Made by a program: the position numbers and the translations under genes. Below the pieces are notes generated by a model. That model searched no databases. It worked only from the letters and a program-made list of their open reading frames with translations, and was not told the origin of the DNA. Below are positions 50,353-59,679 of a stretch of DNA of 64,000 nucleotides, one piece after another. How positions within the stretch are numbered: the first letter of the stretch is position 1; each line of letters opens with the position of its first letter. Source of the DNA: Lachnospiraceae bacterium (lineage in GTDB: Bacteria; Bacillota; Clostridia; Lachnospirales; Lachnospiraceae); the NCBI GenBank assembly GCA_017621815.1, contig JAGASK010000049.1:1-64000 (forward strand). The letters run 5' to 3'.

Positions 50353-51111
50353 TTACCTGCTAATTACTTCATCTGCCAGTGACATATATGCTTCAGCTCC
50401 GGCTGACTTTGCATCATACATATTAATGGGCATTCCATAGCTTGGTGCCTCTGCTAATCTTATATTTCTGGGTATCAATGTTTTAAATACTCTTTGATCC
50501 AAATGGCTCTTAACATTTTCTACTACCTGCATAGAAAGATTAGTTCTTGAATCATACATGGTAAATACTACACCTTCCATTTCAAGATCAGGATTTAATC
50601 TTTCCTTTACAAGATTTACTGTATGTATTAACTGGCTTAACCCTTCCAAAGCATAATATTCACATTGTATAGGTACCAAAACTGAATCAGCAGTTGTCAT
50701 AGCATTAATTGTCAACATATTCAATGAAGGAGGGCAATCTATAATAATATAATCATAACTTTCTTTTACCCACTCTACTTCTCTCTTCAAAATAAATTCT
50801 TTTCTGTCAACACCGATTAATTCAATTTCTGCGGCTGCCAAATTTACATTAGAAGGAATAATTGATACGCCGGGTATTACATCGCTAATAATACATTCTT
50901 TAATAGAACATTCACTTAAAATCAATTCATAAATTGTATTATCTAATTCATTTTTTTCAACCCCAAATCCACTGGTTGTATTTCCCTGTGGGTCTGTATC
51001 AATTACTAAAACATTTTTACCTTTTGATGCCAGAGCTGCAGATAAATTGATTGATGTAGTTGTTTTTCCAACCCCACCTTTTTGATTTGCTATTGCGATA
51101 ATTCTTCCCAT
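50353..51111 (-). CDS. parA: Chromosome partitioning ATPase ParA (Soj)
   Basis: 252 aa, normal Soj length. Deviant Walker A KGGVGKTTTSINL at the N-terminus, Walker A' DTDPQGN and Walker B YIIIDCPPSLN. It forms ATP-dependent dimers on DNA that pull or position the ParB-parS complex. It is transcribed together with parB, DUF4446 and the HD-GYP gene. The start is ATG 51111 with AAAGGATATATAATTAA before it. The upstream gap holds the parS cluster. Confidence 0.98.
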   Translation of the reverse strand: MGRIIAIANQKGGVGKTTTSINLSAALASKGKNVLVIDTDPQGNTTSGFGVEKNELDNTIYELILSECSIKECIISDVIPGVSIIPSNVNLAAAEIELIGVDRKEFILKREVEWVKESYDYIIIDCPPSLNMLTINAMTTADSVLVPIQCEYYALEGLSQLIHTVNLVKERLNPDLEMEGVVFTMYDSRTNLSMQVVENVKSHLDQRVFKTLIPRNIRLAEAPSYGMPINMYDAKSAGAEAYMSLADEVISR

Positions 51112-51288
51112 TTAATTATATATCCTTTCTATCATATACAAGGCTTTTCTCTCTTCGTCCTTTTTATTATCTTTATGATTATAGCACTTCTTTTTTTTTT
51201 ATTCTACTGGAAATAAAAACTTGTATGTTTTATTTTTTATACCCCAATATCTTGTGCTGATTTTTTAAGAAATTATTGAAAAAATCAA

Positions 51289-51425
51289 TGTTTCACGCTC
51301 TTTTATATAAGTTTAAAAAAATGTTTCACGCTTTCCTTTACAATATTTTGTGTCAAAATGTTTCACGTGAAACATTATCTTGTGGTCATGTCATATATAA
51401 TTTAAAAAATGTTTCACGTGAAACA
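51289..51425. other. parS centromere cluster
   Basis: Two perfect 16-bp parS palindromes TGTTTCACGTGAAACA lie at 51359-51374 and 51410-51425, 51 bases apart centre to centre. Two further copies keep only the left half (TGTTTCACGCT, at 51289-51299 and 51332-51342), spaced 43 bases. All lie within 320 bases of the parA start. They are the loading sites for ParB. A 73-codon frame through this region (51276-51497) is not a gene: it reads through the palindromes and has no ribosome binding site. Confidence 0.95.
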
Positions 51426-51493
51426 TTAAGACATAAAAAGGAGCTATACAAAAGTATAACTCCCGAATTTATTGAAATACATAAACTAAGCAA

Positions 51494-52138
51494 TTAATAT
51501 AAGTTTATAATATTATTTCTGATAGCAAATACTGCAGCCTGAGTTCTATCGGAAACATCTATCTTCTTAAATATATTTGAAATATGATTCTTAACTGTTC
51601 TTTCACTAATATCAAGATTATTTGCGATTTCCTTATTAAACATACCGCTTGCTACCTGAGCCAATATTTCCACTTCACGTTTTGTCAGCGTTTTTAATTT
51701 TTCCTTATCCACATCTCTGTTAATTAATCTGGAATTTAAAGACGGAATCAGACTTGGCTGAATATAAGTATCATTATTAATTATACTTTCAATAGCCTGT
51801 TTCAATTCTGCAGAGCCGGAATCCTTTAGTATATAACCATTTGCACCTATATCAACAGCCTTTACCAAATATTCTACTTCACTATGCACGGTAAGAATTA
51901 AAACTTTTACAGGATCTTTTCTGGCTTTTAATTCCTCTAATACTTCTATACCATTCATCCTCGGCATATTAATATCCAGTAAAAGAATATCAGGTTTTGC
52001 TTCTTTTAATTTATCCAGACATTCAAAACCATCACTTGCCTGTTCAATAACCTCAATACTTCCATCAAACTCTAATAAATTTTTAATGCCTTCCCTCAAT
52101 AAGATATGGTCATCAGCAAGCATAACTTTTATACTCAT
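51494..52138 (-). CDS. NarL/FixJ-family response regulator
   Basis: 214 aa. Receiver domain with Asp-Asp (MLADDH), phosphorylated Asp in ILLLDINMPRMNG and Lys in GYILKDSG. The C-terminal LuxR-type helix-turn-helix is at about 148-210 (LTKREVEILAQVASGMFNKE, then ERTVKNHISNIFKKIDV). It follows the kinase gene at 52193 by about 55 bases. DegU is the nearest well-known relative. It sits between parS and rsmG in the origin cluster. Confidence 0.94.
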   Translation of the reverse strand: MSIKVMLADDHILLREGIKNLLEFDGSIEVIEQASDGFECLDKLKEAKPDILLLDINMPRMNGIEVLEELKARKDPVKVLILTVHSEVEYLVKAVDIGANGYILKDSGSAELKQAIESIINNDTYIQPSLIPSLNSRLINRDVDKEKLKTLTKREVEILAQVASGMFNKEIANNLDISERTVKNHISNIFKKIDVSDRTQAAVFAIRNNIINLY

Positions 52139-52192
52139 TTATTATCCTCCGACATTTATCCTTTATACATAAAAAATTTAATATAAAATTTT

Positions 52193-53197
52193 CTATATAA
52201 AAGGAACAGAAATAAATATTCTGGTGCCGCACCCCGGCTCAGAAATAATATCAAATTTTCCGTTTAATAAATAAACCCGTTCCTGCATTATTAAAATTCC
52301 AAAATGCTTACTATCTTTAGAATTGATTACATCATTGGCGGGGAAACCTTTTCCGTTATCAATAATATTAACTACTAATTTTTGTTCTTTTTTCTTTACT
52401 GATAGTTCCAATTTGTCAGCTTCAGAATGTTTCATTGAATTAATCATTGCTTCCTGTATAACCCGATAAATTGTTACCAGATAAAGCGTAAATAATTCTC
52501 TTTCTTTTTCATCTCCGGATACAATAGGAATGTCATCTACATCATAAATAATTTCACAATTATTATATTGTTTTTTTAAATTATCAATAAAATTTTCAAT
52601 ACAATTTTTAAATCCTAAATCATCAAATGACATTGGACGTAAATTAAAAATAGTATCTCTGATTTCATTAATAATCTGTTTCAAATTCTGAGAGCAGGAA
52701 GCCAATTCCAACTTAGCCCGAATAGGATCCTGATCGATAAACATAGAACTTAATTCCAGGGAATGAATCAAATGCGTCAGGTTCTGTAATGAAGAATCAT
52801 GCAGCTCTCTGGAAATTCTGATTCGCTCTCTTTCCTGAATATCAAGAATAGTAAAATGCATGTTTTTATCAATACTTTTATTATCCTTAATTAAAAAAGC
52901 TAAATCACTGATTTTTTTATCAATCTTTTCTAATTTTTGATAATAATTACTATTTTTATTTTCTAATTTAGTTTTTTCAATTTCACTTTCTGAAATTTTG
53001 TCTTTGTAAAGAATTTCTGCACTTCTCGGTGAAAATACCTTAAAATCACATTCTTCACTTTCTCTGATTGATTTTAAATAGGTATCTATTTCTTTTATTC
53101 TATTTAAATTACTTTGCAGTTCATCACTGATTGTCTTTTTTTCCTGAAGACTGTCTTCATATAATTCTTCCAGAATTCTCAGTTTGTCTTCCTTCAT
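52193..53197 (-). CDS. Cytoplasmic DegS-like sensor histidine kinase
   Basis: 334 aa without membrane helices. The N-terminal 120 residues are a coiled coil (EELYEDSLQEKKTISDELQ and following). The HisKA_3 block reads ERERIRISRELHDSSLQNLTHLIHSLE, with the phosphorylated His in ELHD. The ATPase domain (about 225-334) has IQEAMINSMKHSEADK and NIIDNGKGFP. It signals to the NarL-type regulator just downstream. As with DegS, the signal must be intracellular or brought by a partner protein. Confidence 0.92.
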   Translation of the reverse strand: MKEDKLRILEELYEDSLQEKKTISDELQSNLNRIKEIDTYLKSIRESEECDFKVFSPRSAEILYKDKISESEIEKTKLENKNSNYYQKLEKIDKKISDLAFLIKDNKSIDKNMHFTILDIQERERIRISRELHDSSLQNLTHLIHSLELSSMFIDQDPIRAKLELASCSQNLKQIINEIRDTIFNLRPMSFDDLGFKNCIENFIDNLKKQYNNCEIIYDVDDIPIVSGDEKERELFTLYLVTIYRVIQEAMINSMKHSEADKLELSVKKKEQKLVVNIIDNGKGFPANDVINSKDSKHFGILIMQERVYLLNGKFDIISEPGCGTRIFISVPFI

Positions 53198-53278
53198 CTG
53201 ACTTAAAACCTCATAATCAAAGTAAACGCATCTAAAAACATCATATACTAAATTGGTAAATATTGAAAGAAAAATTTA

Positions 53279-54010
53279 TTACTGTATAGGTTCTTTTGAA
53301 GGAAGCCCTGCTTTTCTGGGATACCTGGATGGGGTAGTCTTTTCTTTTTTTATTACTAACAGATTTCTGTAAATATCAGAATCCGGAAGATAAAATTCCA
53401 CCTGTCTTTCATAACTGCCGCCCAAAATTTTTATTGCTCTGTTTGCACTGTCCAATTCTTCTGAAATTTTTTCAGACTTATATGACACAAAAAAACCGTT
53501 TTGCTTTACAAATGGAATACAGTACTCTGATAAAGTAGAAAGATTTGCCACTGCCCTTGAAACACAAATATCAAAGCTTTCACGAAATTCCTTCTTTTTA
53601 GCATAATCCTCTGCACGTCCATGAACAGCATCTATCTCCGACAATTCCAGCTTACCAATCACTTCATTCAAAAAGGAAATTCTTTTATTTAAAGAATCCA
53701 ACAGCAATATCTTCAAGTGCGGAAATATAATTTTTAAAGGTATGCCCGGAAATCCGGCTCCGGTTCCTATATCAATCAATGTATATTCTTTTTCCCTTAT
53801 ATCAGGTACAGCTTTTACAAGAGAAACACTGTCTACAAAATGTTTTTTTATAACTTCATCAAAATCTGTAATAGCTGTTAAATTCATAAAAGAATTCCAT
53901 TCAACCAAAATTTCATAATACCTGATAAACTGATTTATCTGTTCCTTTGATATATCTATTTGAAATTCCTTTAAATTTTCAACAAAAGAAGTACAATCAT
54001 AATTACTCAA
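53279..54010 (-). CDS. rsmG: 16S rRNA (guanine-N7) methyltransferase RsmG
   Basis: 243 aa, standard for RsmG (GidB). It methylates G527 of 16S rRNA using S-adenosylmethionine. The Rossmann motif I is LIDIGTGAGFPGIPLKI, followed by LLDSLNKRISFLNEV and VSRAVANLSTLSEY. The start codon is TTG 54010, with GGAGAATAGC directly upstream; the mnmG stop is 2 bases away, so the two are translationally coupled. The C-terminal tail KAGLPSKEPI is the usual family end. Confidence 0.97.
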   Translation of the reverse strand: MSNYDCTSFVENLKEFQIDISKEQINQFIRYYEILVEWNSFMNLTAITDFDEVIKKHFVDSVSLVKAVPDIREKEYTLIDIGTGAGFPGIPLKIIFPHLKILLLDSLNKRISFLNEVIGKLELSEIDAVHGRAEDYAKKKEFRESFDICVSRAVANLSTLSEYCIPFVKQNGFFVSYKSEKISEELDSANRAIKILGGSYERQVEFYLPDSDIYRNLLVIKKEKTTPSRYPRKAGLPSKEPIQ

Positions 54011-54012
54011 AG

Positions 54013-55938
54013 CTATTCTCCTCTTTTTTTGTTAAACTGCTCCAGATAAACTACCAACACAGATATATCAGCCGGTGAAACTCCCGAAATTCTGGAAGCC
54101 TGTCCTATAGAAACAGGATGAAAAGCTTTCAATTTCTGTCTTGCTTCAATACGAAGACTCGGAACATCATCATAATTAAGAGCAGAAGGAATTAATTTCT
54201 TTTCCATTTTCTTAAATTGTTCAACCTGACGCAGCTGTCTTTCAATATAACCTTCATACTTAATTTCTATTTCCACCTGCTCTATTACATCTTTGGGAAG
54301 CTTAACTCTCTCAGAATCAATTTCAACCAAAGTTTCATAATCAAGCTCAGGTCTGCAAATCAACTCTGCAAGATTCGTTCCTGTCTTCAATGTTGCGCTT
54401 CCATGCTTTTCCAAAAATTCCTGATTTCTTTTAGAAGCGCCAATAGTTGTATTTTTAAGACGTTCGATTTCTTTTTGTATTAATTCTTTTTTATTTAAGA
54501 CTTCATCATATTGTTCCCTGGAAATAAGACCAACCTGAAATCCTTTTTCACGAAGTCTCAAATCTGCATTATCCTGACGAAGCAATAACCGGTATTCAGC
54601 CCGGGAAGTCATCATACGGTAAGGTTCAAAATTATCCTTCGTCACAAGATCATCGATTAACACCCCTATATAAGCTTCCGATCTGTCAAAAATAATCTCT
54701 TCTTTACCGAATATAAACTGCGCCGCATTAATTCCGGCAATTAATCCCTGAGCTGCCGCTTCTTCATATCCGCTGCTTCCGTTAAATTGTCCACCGCTGT
54801 ATAAGCCTTCCACATCTTTAAAACCTAAAGTAGGATAAAGTTGTCTGGGATTAATACAATCATATTCTATGGCATAAGCATTTCTCACTATTTTACAATT
54901 TTCAAGTCCCGGAACTGTACGGTACATAGCAAGCTGTACATCCTCCGGCAAAGAAGAAGACATACCTCCTACATACATTTCATTGGTATGTAATCCCTCA
55001 GGCTCAATAAATACCTGATGCCGTTCTTTGTCAGCAAATTTAACGACTTTATCTTCAATGGAAGGACAATATCTTGGACCGGTTCCCTCTATAATTCCGG
55101 CATAAATAGGCGAACGGCCGAGATTAGCCCTTATAATCTCATGAGTTTTTTCATTTGTGTAAGTAAGATAACAGGAAACCTGGTCAATCTGTACATCATC
55201 AGGATTTGTTGAAAAAGAAAAAGGCACTACCTTTTCATCACCGAACTGTTCTTCCATCTTTGAAAAATCAATACTTCTCTTATCCATTCTGGCAGGTGTT
55301 CCTGTTTTAAACCTTCTCATTTCCACACCCATATTTATTAAGGAATCTGTTAAATGATTGGCAGCCTGCAGTCCGTTGGGACCGGTATAAGTAATAGCTT
55401 CTCCGCACAGACAACGGGCTTTTAAATAAGTTCCTGTGCAAAGAACCACTGCTTTACACTCATATACAGCACCTGTAAAAGTCTTAACACCCGTTATTTT
55501 TTTTGTTGCTTTTTTTGAAGAATCTTCAATATCTTCCCATAAAAGCTCACAAACCTCTGCCTGTTTAATTGTAAGATGCTCCTGATTTTCCAATACTTTT
55601 CTCATTGCACGGCTGTATTCTGCCTTATCTGCCTGGGCACGAAGAGAATGAACAGCAGGACCTTTGGAAATATTCAGCATTTTGGATTGTATAAATGTTT
55701 TATCGATGTTCTTTCCCATTTCTCCGCCAAGGGCATCCAACTCTCTTACAAGATGACCCTTGGAAGAACCTCCCACATTAGGATTACAGGGCATTAAAGC
55801 AATACTGTCTACACTGACAGTAAAAATAACTGTTTCAAGATCAAGTCTGGCACATGCTAAAGCAGCTTCACATCCGGCATGACCGGCACCTACTATGCAA
55901 ACATCCACTTTTTCTTTTATTCCGAGTTGTCCTGACAT
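54013..55938 (-). CDS. mnmG: tRNA uridine modification enzyme MnmG (GidA)
   Basis: 641 aa, standard. FAD-binding motif [21 protein letters not shown] at the N-terminus, [34 protein letters not shown] and the C-terminal helical tRNA-binding domain ([30 protein letters not shown]). With MnmE it installs carboxymethylaminomethyl or related groups on U34 of several tRNAs. It is usually next to mnmE near the origin; here two sugar-metabolism genes separate them. It is coupled to rsmG downstream. Confidence 0.98.
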   Translation of the reverse strand: MSGQLGIKEKVDVCIVGAGHAGCEAALACARLDLETVIFTVSVDSIALMPCNPNVGGSSKGHLVRELDALGGEMGKNIDKTFIQSKMLNISKGPAVHSLRAQADKAEYSRAMRKVLENQEHLTIKQAEVCELLWEDIEDSSKKATKKITGVKTFTGAVYECKAVVLCTGTYLKARCLCGEAITYTGPNGLQAANHLTDSLINMGVEMRRFKTGTPARMDKRSIDFSKMEEQFGDEKVVPFSFSTNPDDVQIDQVSCYLTYTNEKTHEIIRANLGRSPIYAGIIEGTGPRYCPSIEDKVVKFADKERHQVFIEPEGLHTNEMYVGGMSSSLPEDVQLAMYRTVPGLENCKIVRNAYAIEYDCINPRQLYPTLGFKDVEGLYSGGQFNGSSGYEEAAAQGLIAGINAAQFIFGKEEIIFDRSEAYIGVLIDDLVTKDNFEPYRMMTSRAEYRLLLRQDNADLRLREKGFQVGLISREQYDEVLNKKELIQKEIERLKNTTIGASKRNQEFLEKHGSATLKTGTNLAELICRPELDYETLVEIDSERVKLPKDVIEQVEIEIKYEGYIERQLRQVEQFKKMEKKLIPSALNYDDVPSLRIEARQKLKAFHPVSIGQASRISGVSPADISVLVVYLEQFNKKRGE

Positions 55939-55968
55939 ATAATAAAACCTCTTTCCATGTCATAAAAA

Positions 55969-56679
55969 TTAATTATCTTTTACTTCAACACATTCATAAT
56001 TTGTCTTTCTTCTGTTAACAGGAGCAGCCCATCTTATGGCATTTGTTATAATTTTCTGAATTTGCGGATTATAATAAACAGGATACTCCTCATGACCGGG
56101 CTGAAAATAAAAAATCTTTCCCCAGCCTCTTAAAAAAGTACAGCCGCTTCTGAATACTTCCTGATTGGTAAACCAGCCTAAAAATACAATATCATCCGGT
56201 TTCGGTATATCAAAATACTCTCCGTACATTTCTTCCTTTTCAAGAAAAACAGGTTCAGTAATTCCTTCTGCAATAGGATGAGAAGGATTTATACATATTA
56301 ATTTTTCACTTTCACCATGCTTCCACCTGAGATTCATGCTGGTTCCCAAAAGCTTCTTTAAAGGTTTGCAGTAATGGGCAGAATGTAAAGGAATAAAGCC
56401 CATACCGTTTAACACATGATTTTTTACTCTTTCCGCATTATCTTCCGTAACCTCATCGTGAGCATGATGCCCCCACCACAGTAAAACATCAGTATCATCA
56501 AGAATTTCATCAGATAAGCCCTGGTCCTTCATGGAAAGAGTAACACTTTTTATTTCCATATCCTCATTCACAGATAAAAAATCCTCAAAACATCCATGTA
56601 TTCCTTTTGGATATACCTTACTTATTTCTTCATATTTTAATTCTCCAACATATTCATTCCAAATTGTTACTCTAATCAT
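55969..56679 (-). CDS. ThuA-family protein (trehalose utilisation-like)
   Basis: 236 aa, single class I glutamine-amidotransferase-like domain. Family landmarks: DVLLWWGHHAHDEV (the HHxx region), GFIPLHSAHYCKP, WKHGESEKLICINPSHPIAEG, GWGKIFYFQPGHEEYPVYYNP. ThuA proteins take part in oxidation of disaccharides such as trehalose to keto forms; the exact step is poorly defined. It follows the isomerase-like gene by 9 bases, so both act in one sugar pathway. It sits between mnmE and mnmG, an unexpected location. Confidence 0.9.
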   Translation of the reverse strand: MIRVTIWNEYVGELKYEEISKVYPKGIHGCFEDFLSVNEDMEIKSVTLSMKDQGLSDEILDDTDVLLWWGHHAHDEVTEDNAERVKNHVLNGMGFIPLHSAHYCKPLKKLLGTSMNLRWKHGESEKLICINPSHPIAEGITEPVFLEKEEMYGEYFDIPKPDDIVFLGWFTNQEVFRSGCTFLRGWGKIFYFQPGHEEYPVYYNPQIQKIITNAIRWAAPVNRRKTNYECVEVKDN

Positions 56680-56688
56680 ATAAAAACC

Positions 56689-57501
56689 TCACATTTCTTC
56701 CAGCCATTTTGCCGAATCTTTCATATCTTCAAGCTGATTTAAAGAGCCAAAATGTTCTATTGCAAAATAATCATCATAACCGCTTTCCAATATTTTCTCC
56801 ACTATTTCCTTCATTTTAATACATCCGCTTCCTACTGCACAGGAATACATATTTCTGCCCTTTACAGTGGCTTTGGGAACTTCGCCTTCCTTTACTTTAA
56901 AGGTTCTGTCCTTACAATGAACATGACCTATTCTATCTATAAACAAAGGAAGAACTTCAAAGGAATCCTCTTCACTGTATAAAAAATTTCCGGTATCAAA
57001 TGCACAATATAAATCGGGTATATTTTTAATAAAATATAATAACTGTTTTGAAGTGGCAAAAGGAGCTTCTTTTCCGTCAAAATCTTCTAAAACTACTATA
57101 ATATTTTTTGTCTTTGCATAATTGCAGACATTTTTTAATACATCTACCATTTTATCAACTTTACTTTTATATAGGAAGGGTAAAAACTCATATTTCTTTA
57201 AAAATCCGGGAATCAGCATTATTTTTTTTATTTTTAATTCATCAGCCAAATCAACCATTTTAATCCCGTCTTCTATACTCTGGCCATGGGAAAAATCAAA
57301 AAAACCATACATACAACTTATTTCAAGTCCTGATAATTTCAAAGCTCTTATTACATTTTCTTTTTCATTCATTAACCTGGTATTTTCTATTTCAACTCCG
57401 CTTATACCACAATATGAAACTAACTGACATATTTTTTCAACAGGTTTATTTTCCTGCTTTGCAGCTTCTGCTATATGCTCATAAAATACCGATATTTTCA
57501 T
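56689..57501 (-). CDS. Sugar phosphate isomerase/epimerase (TIM barrel)
   Basis: 270 aa. Xylose-isomerase-like TIM barrel with likely metal ligands: Glu in IVVLEDFDG, Asp in LYCAFDTGNF, His in IGHVHCKDR, and Glu in YFAIEHFG. It would isomerise or epimerise a keto-sugar, working with the ThuA-like protein 9 bases downstream. It follows mnmE by 14 bases, so it is probably cotranscribed with it. It is only distantly similar in motif spacing to the isomerase at 25407. Confidence 0.85.
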   Translation of the reverse strand: MKISVFYEHIAEAAKQENKPVEKICQLVSYCGISGVEIENTRLMNEKENVIRALKLSGLEISCMYGFFDFSHGQSIEDGIKMVDLADELKIKKIMLIPGFLKKYEFLPFLYKSKVDKMVDVLKNVCNYAKTKNIIVVLEDFDGKEAPFATSKQLLYFIKNIPDLYCAFDTGNFLYSEEDSFEVLPLFIDRIGHVHCKDRTFKVKEGEVPKATVKGRNMYSCAVGSGCIKMKEIVEKILESGYDDYFAIEHFGSLNQLEDMKDSAKWLEEM

Positions 57502-57515
57502 TTGTTCATCCTCAC

Positions 57516-58898
57516 TTATTTTCCCATACAGAATTTTGAAAATATTTCATTTATTAAATCTTCTGAAGTTTCTTCTCCTATTATATTTCCCAAAGAAGAA
57601 TAAGCGCTCATTAAATCTATGGAATAAAAATCCTCAGGCATTTGATTTTCAAGACTAATCATAACCTGATTTAAACTTTCATATGCTTCAATCAGATTTT
57701 CTTTATGTCTCATATTTGTAATAATTACTTCATCATTAAAATCAATTTTTCCGTGAAAAAACATTTCTTTTATTTTATTTTCAAAATCATCAATTCCTGT
57801 ATTTTCTCTGGTAGAAGTTTTAATTATGCCGGTATTATTTTTTATTTTATCATTGAAATCTTCTTCAGAAACTTTCGCTTCCAAATCCGTCTTATTTAAA
57901 AGAACAATACAATTTTTATCCTGTATTAATTCTAAAATTTCATAATCATTTTCATCCAAATCAACAGAGGAATCTACCACATAAATAATTAAATCAGCCT
58001 GTGAAGCTATTTTTTTAGCTTTTTCCACTCCTATCTTTTCAACAACATCTTCAGTAAACCTGATTCCTGCAGTATCGATTATATTTAAACTGATACCATG
58101 AAGATTAATATGTTCTTCAAGCACATCTCTGGTAGTACCTGCCACATCAGTAACAATAGCTTTTTCTTCTCCGACAAGAAGATTTAATAAAGATGATTTA
58201 CCGGCATTAGGTTTTCCTACAATTACAGTATTAATTCCTTCTCTTAATATTTTTCCACTGTCAGCTGAAGAAATTAATTTATCCACATCATTTAATAATT
58301 TTTTCACCTTTATACCCAATTTTTCAGAATAACCCTCAAGGCTTATGTGTTCAGGGTCATCCAATGCCGATTCTATAAAAGCAATTTCATATATAATTTC
58401 ACTTCTTAAACGTTTTATTTTATCGGAAACAGAACCGCGAAGCTGCTTTACAGAACTTTTTAATGCCATTTCATTTTTTGATGAAATGACATCCATTACT
58501 GCTTCTGCCTCTGACAAATCAATTCTTCCATTCAAAAAAGCCCGCTTTGTAAATTCACCGGGCTGTGCTAATCTGGCTCCGTTTTTTATAACAATCTCAA
58601 GGATACGATTCATAATTAAAATTCCGCCATGGCAATTAATTTCAACCGTATCTTCAGCTGTAAAACTTCTCGGTCCTTTCATAACAGAAACCAGAACTTC
58701 ATCTACTATATTTTCTTCATCATAAATAAAACCATAATGAATAGTATGACTTTCTGCATTTGTTAATCTTGTTTTTTTATTCCCGGCCTTAAAAATTTTA
58801 TCTGCAACTAAAACGGCGTCAGTGCCGCTGATTCTTATAATTCCTATACCTGAATTGCTCATTCCGGTTGCAATGGCAGCAATTGTATCTGATTTCAT
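57516..58898 (-). CDS. mnmE: tRNA modification GTPase MnmE (TrmE)
   Basis: 460 aa, standard. N-terminal folate-binding domain (IAAIATGMSNSGIGIIRISG), a helical domain, and an inserted G domain with G1 GKPNAGKSS, G2/G3 TTRDVLEE and DTAGIR, and G4 NKTDLEA. The C-terminal Cys motif FCMGK is present. It acts with MnmG on U34 of tRNA. The start ATG 58898 has GATGAGGTATT upstream. A terminator at 58997-59034 separates it from the jag operon, so it needs its own promoter, perhaps within the repeat-bearing gap. Confidence 0.98.
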   Translation of the reverse strand: MKSDTIAAIATGMSNSGIGIIRISGTDAVLVADKIFKAGNKKTRLTNAESHTIHYGFIYDEENIVDEVLVSVMKGPRSFTAEDTVEINCHGGILIMNRILEIVIKNGARLAQPGEFTKRAFLNGRIDLSEAEAVMDVISSKNEMALKSSVKQLRGSVSDKIKRLRSEIIYEIAFIESALDDPEHISLEGYSEKLGIKVKKLLNDVDKLISSADSGKILREGINTVIVGKPNAGKSSLLNLLVGEEKAIVTDVAGTTRDVLEEHINLHGISLNIIDTAGIRFTEDVVEKIGVEKAKKIASQADLIIYVVDSSVDLDENDYEILELIQDKNCIVLLNKTDLEAKVSEEDFNDKIKNNTGIIKTSTRENTGIDDFENKIKEMFFHGKIDFNDEVIITNMRHKENLIEAYESLNQVMISLENQMPEDFYSIDLMSAYSSLGNIIGEETSEDLINEIFSKFCMGK

Positions 58899-58914
58899 AA
58901 TAATACCTCATCTA

Positions 58915-58986
58915 CAATAGAAAACACTCTTTGCAAATTTTTTATTGGCATGAATAATAGAAAGTACGCTTTGCGAACTTTCTATT
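58915..58986. repeat. Two tandem copies of the dispersed palindromic repeat (BIME-like)
   Basis: The first copy (58915-58947) is CAATAGAAAA...TTATTG with a CTCTTTGC centre. The second (58956-58986) is identical, including its 3' flank TATCATGAA, to the copy at 7519-7549. The pair sits in the 145-base gap between jag and mnmE, next to a terminator. Confidence 0.85.
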
Positions 58987-58996
58987 ATCATGAATC

Positions 58997-59034
58997 AAAA
59001 AGTTGGGGATAGTTTATAACTTACTCCCCAACTT
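58997..59034 (-). terminator. Terminator of the rpmH-jag operon
   Basis: On the minus strand AAGTTGGGGA (59034-59025) pairs with TCCCCAACTT (59009-59000), a 10-bp perfect stem followed by TTTT. It lies 10 bases after the jag stop codon. Confidence 0.85.
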
Positions 59035-59043
59035 ACTGATATC

Positions 59044-59667
59044 TTATTTCTTTAAAGTAACAACAACTCTTCTGAAAGGTTCCTCTCCCTCACTATGGGT
59101 TGTAACATATCTGTCATTCTGAAGTGCTGAATGAATGATTCTTCTTTCATAAGGATTCATAGGCTCTAAAGAAACAGGTCTTTTCGTTCTCTTAACTTTA
59201 TAAGCAATATTCTTAGCAAGATTTTCAAGAGTTTCTTTTCTTCTCTTCCTGTAATCTTCCGTATCCACTTTAACGCGGATATATTCTTCTACATCCTTAT
59301 TAACAACTAAAGATACAAGATACTGAAGAGAATCAAGGGTTTGTCCTCTCTTACCTATTAATACACCCATTTCATCGCCGCTTAATTCAATATCAATGTT
59401 TCTGTTATCTTCATCATATTTAACATCAATAACAACAACCAGATTCATTGCATCAAAAACTTCTTTTAAGAAATCTTTTGCTTTATCAGCTGCTGAAGAT
59501 TTAACCTTAGCTTTTATGATAGCGGGTTTAGCGCCGATTCCCAAAAAACCTGATGAACCTTCTTCAACTACCACAAATTCAAGTTTATCACTTGTTACAG
59601 TAAATTTTTGACAAGCTGCTGTAATTGCATCATCAACTGTCTTTGCTGAAAATTCTATATATTCCAT
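59044..59667 (-). CDS. jag: RNA-binding protein Jag/KhpB
   Basis: 207 aa. Three domains in order: Jag_N (about 1-52, with KTVDDAITAACQKF and GSSGFLGIGAKPAIIK), a KH-II domain (about 60-140, with GKRGQTLDSLQYLVSLVVN), and an R3H domain (about 145-207, with LEPMNPYERRIIHSALQ then TTHSEGEEPFRRVVVTL). It binds RNA with KhpA and is linked to cell division and elongation in Firmicutes. It is 13 bases after yidC, in the usual operon. RBS GGGGGTTTAAAAA. Confidence 0.96.
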   Translation of the reverse strand: MEYIEFSAKTVDDAITAACQKFTVTSDKLEFVVVEEGSSGFLGIGAKPAIIKAKVKSSAADKAKDFLKEVFDAMNLVVVIDVKYDEDNRNIDIELSGDEMGVLIGKRGQTLDSLQYLVSLVVNKDVEEYIRVKVDTEDYRKRRKETLENLAKNIAYKVKRTKRPVSLEPMNPYERRIIHSALQNDRYVTTHSEGEEPFRRVVVTLKK

Positions 59668-59679
59668 TTTTTAAACCCC

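Noticed and set aside
51276-51497. 73-codon open frame on the plus strand between parA and the NarL regulator
   Set aside because: It runs through the parS palindromes, has no ribosome binding site and an odd composition; the region is better explained as the parS cluster.
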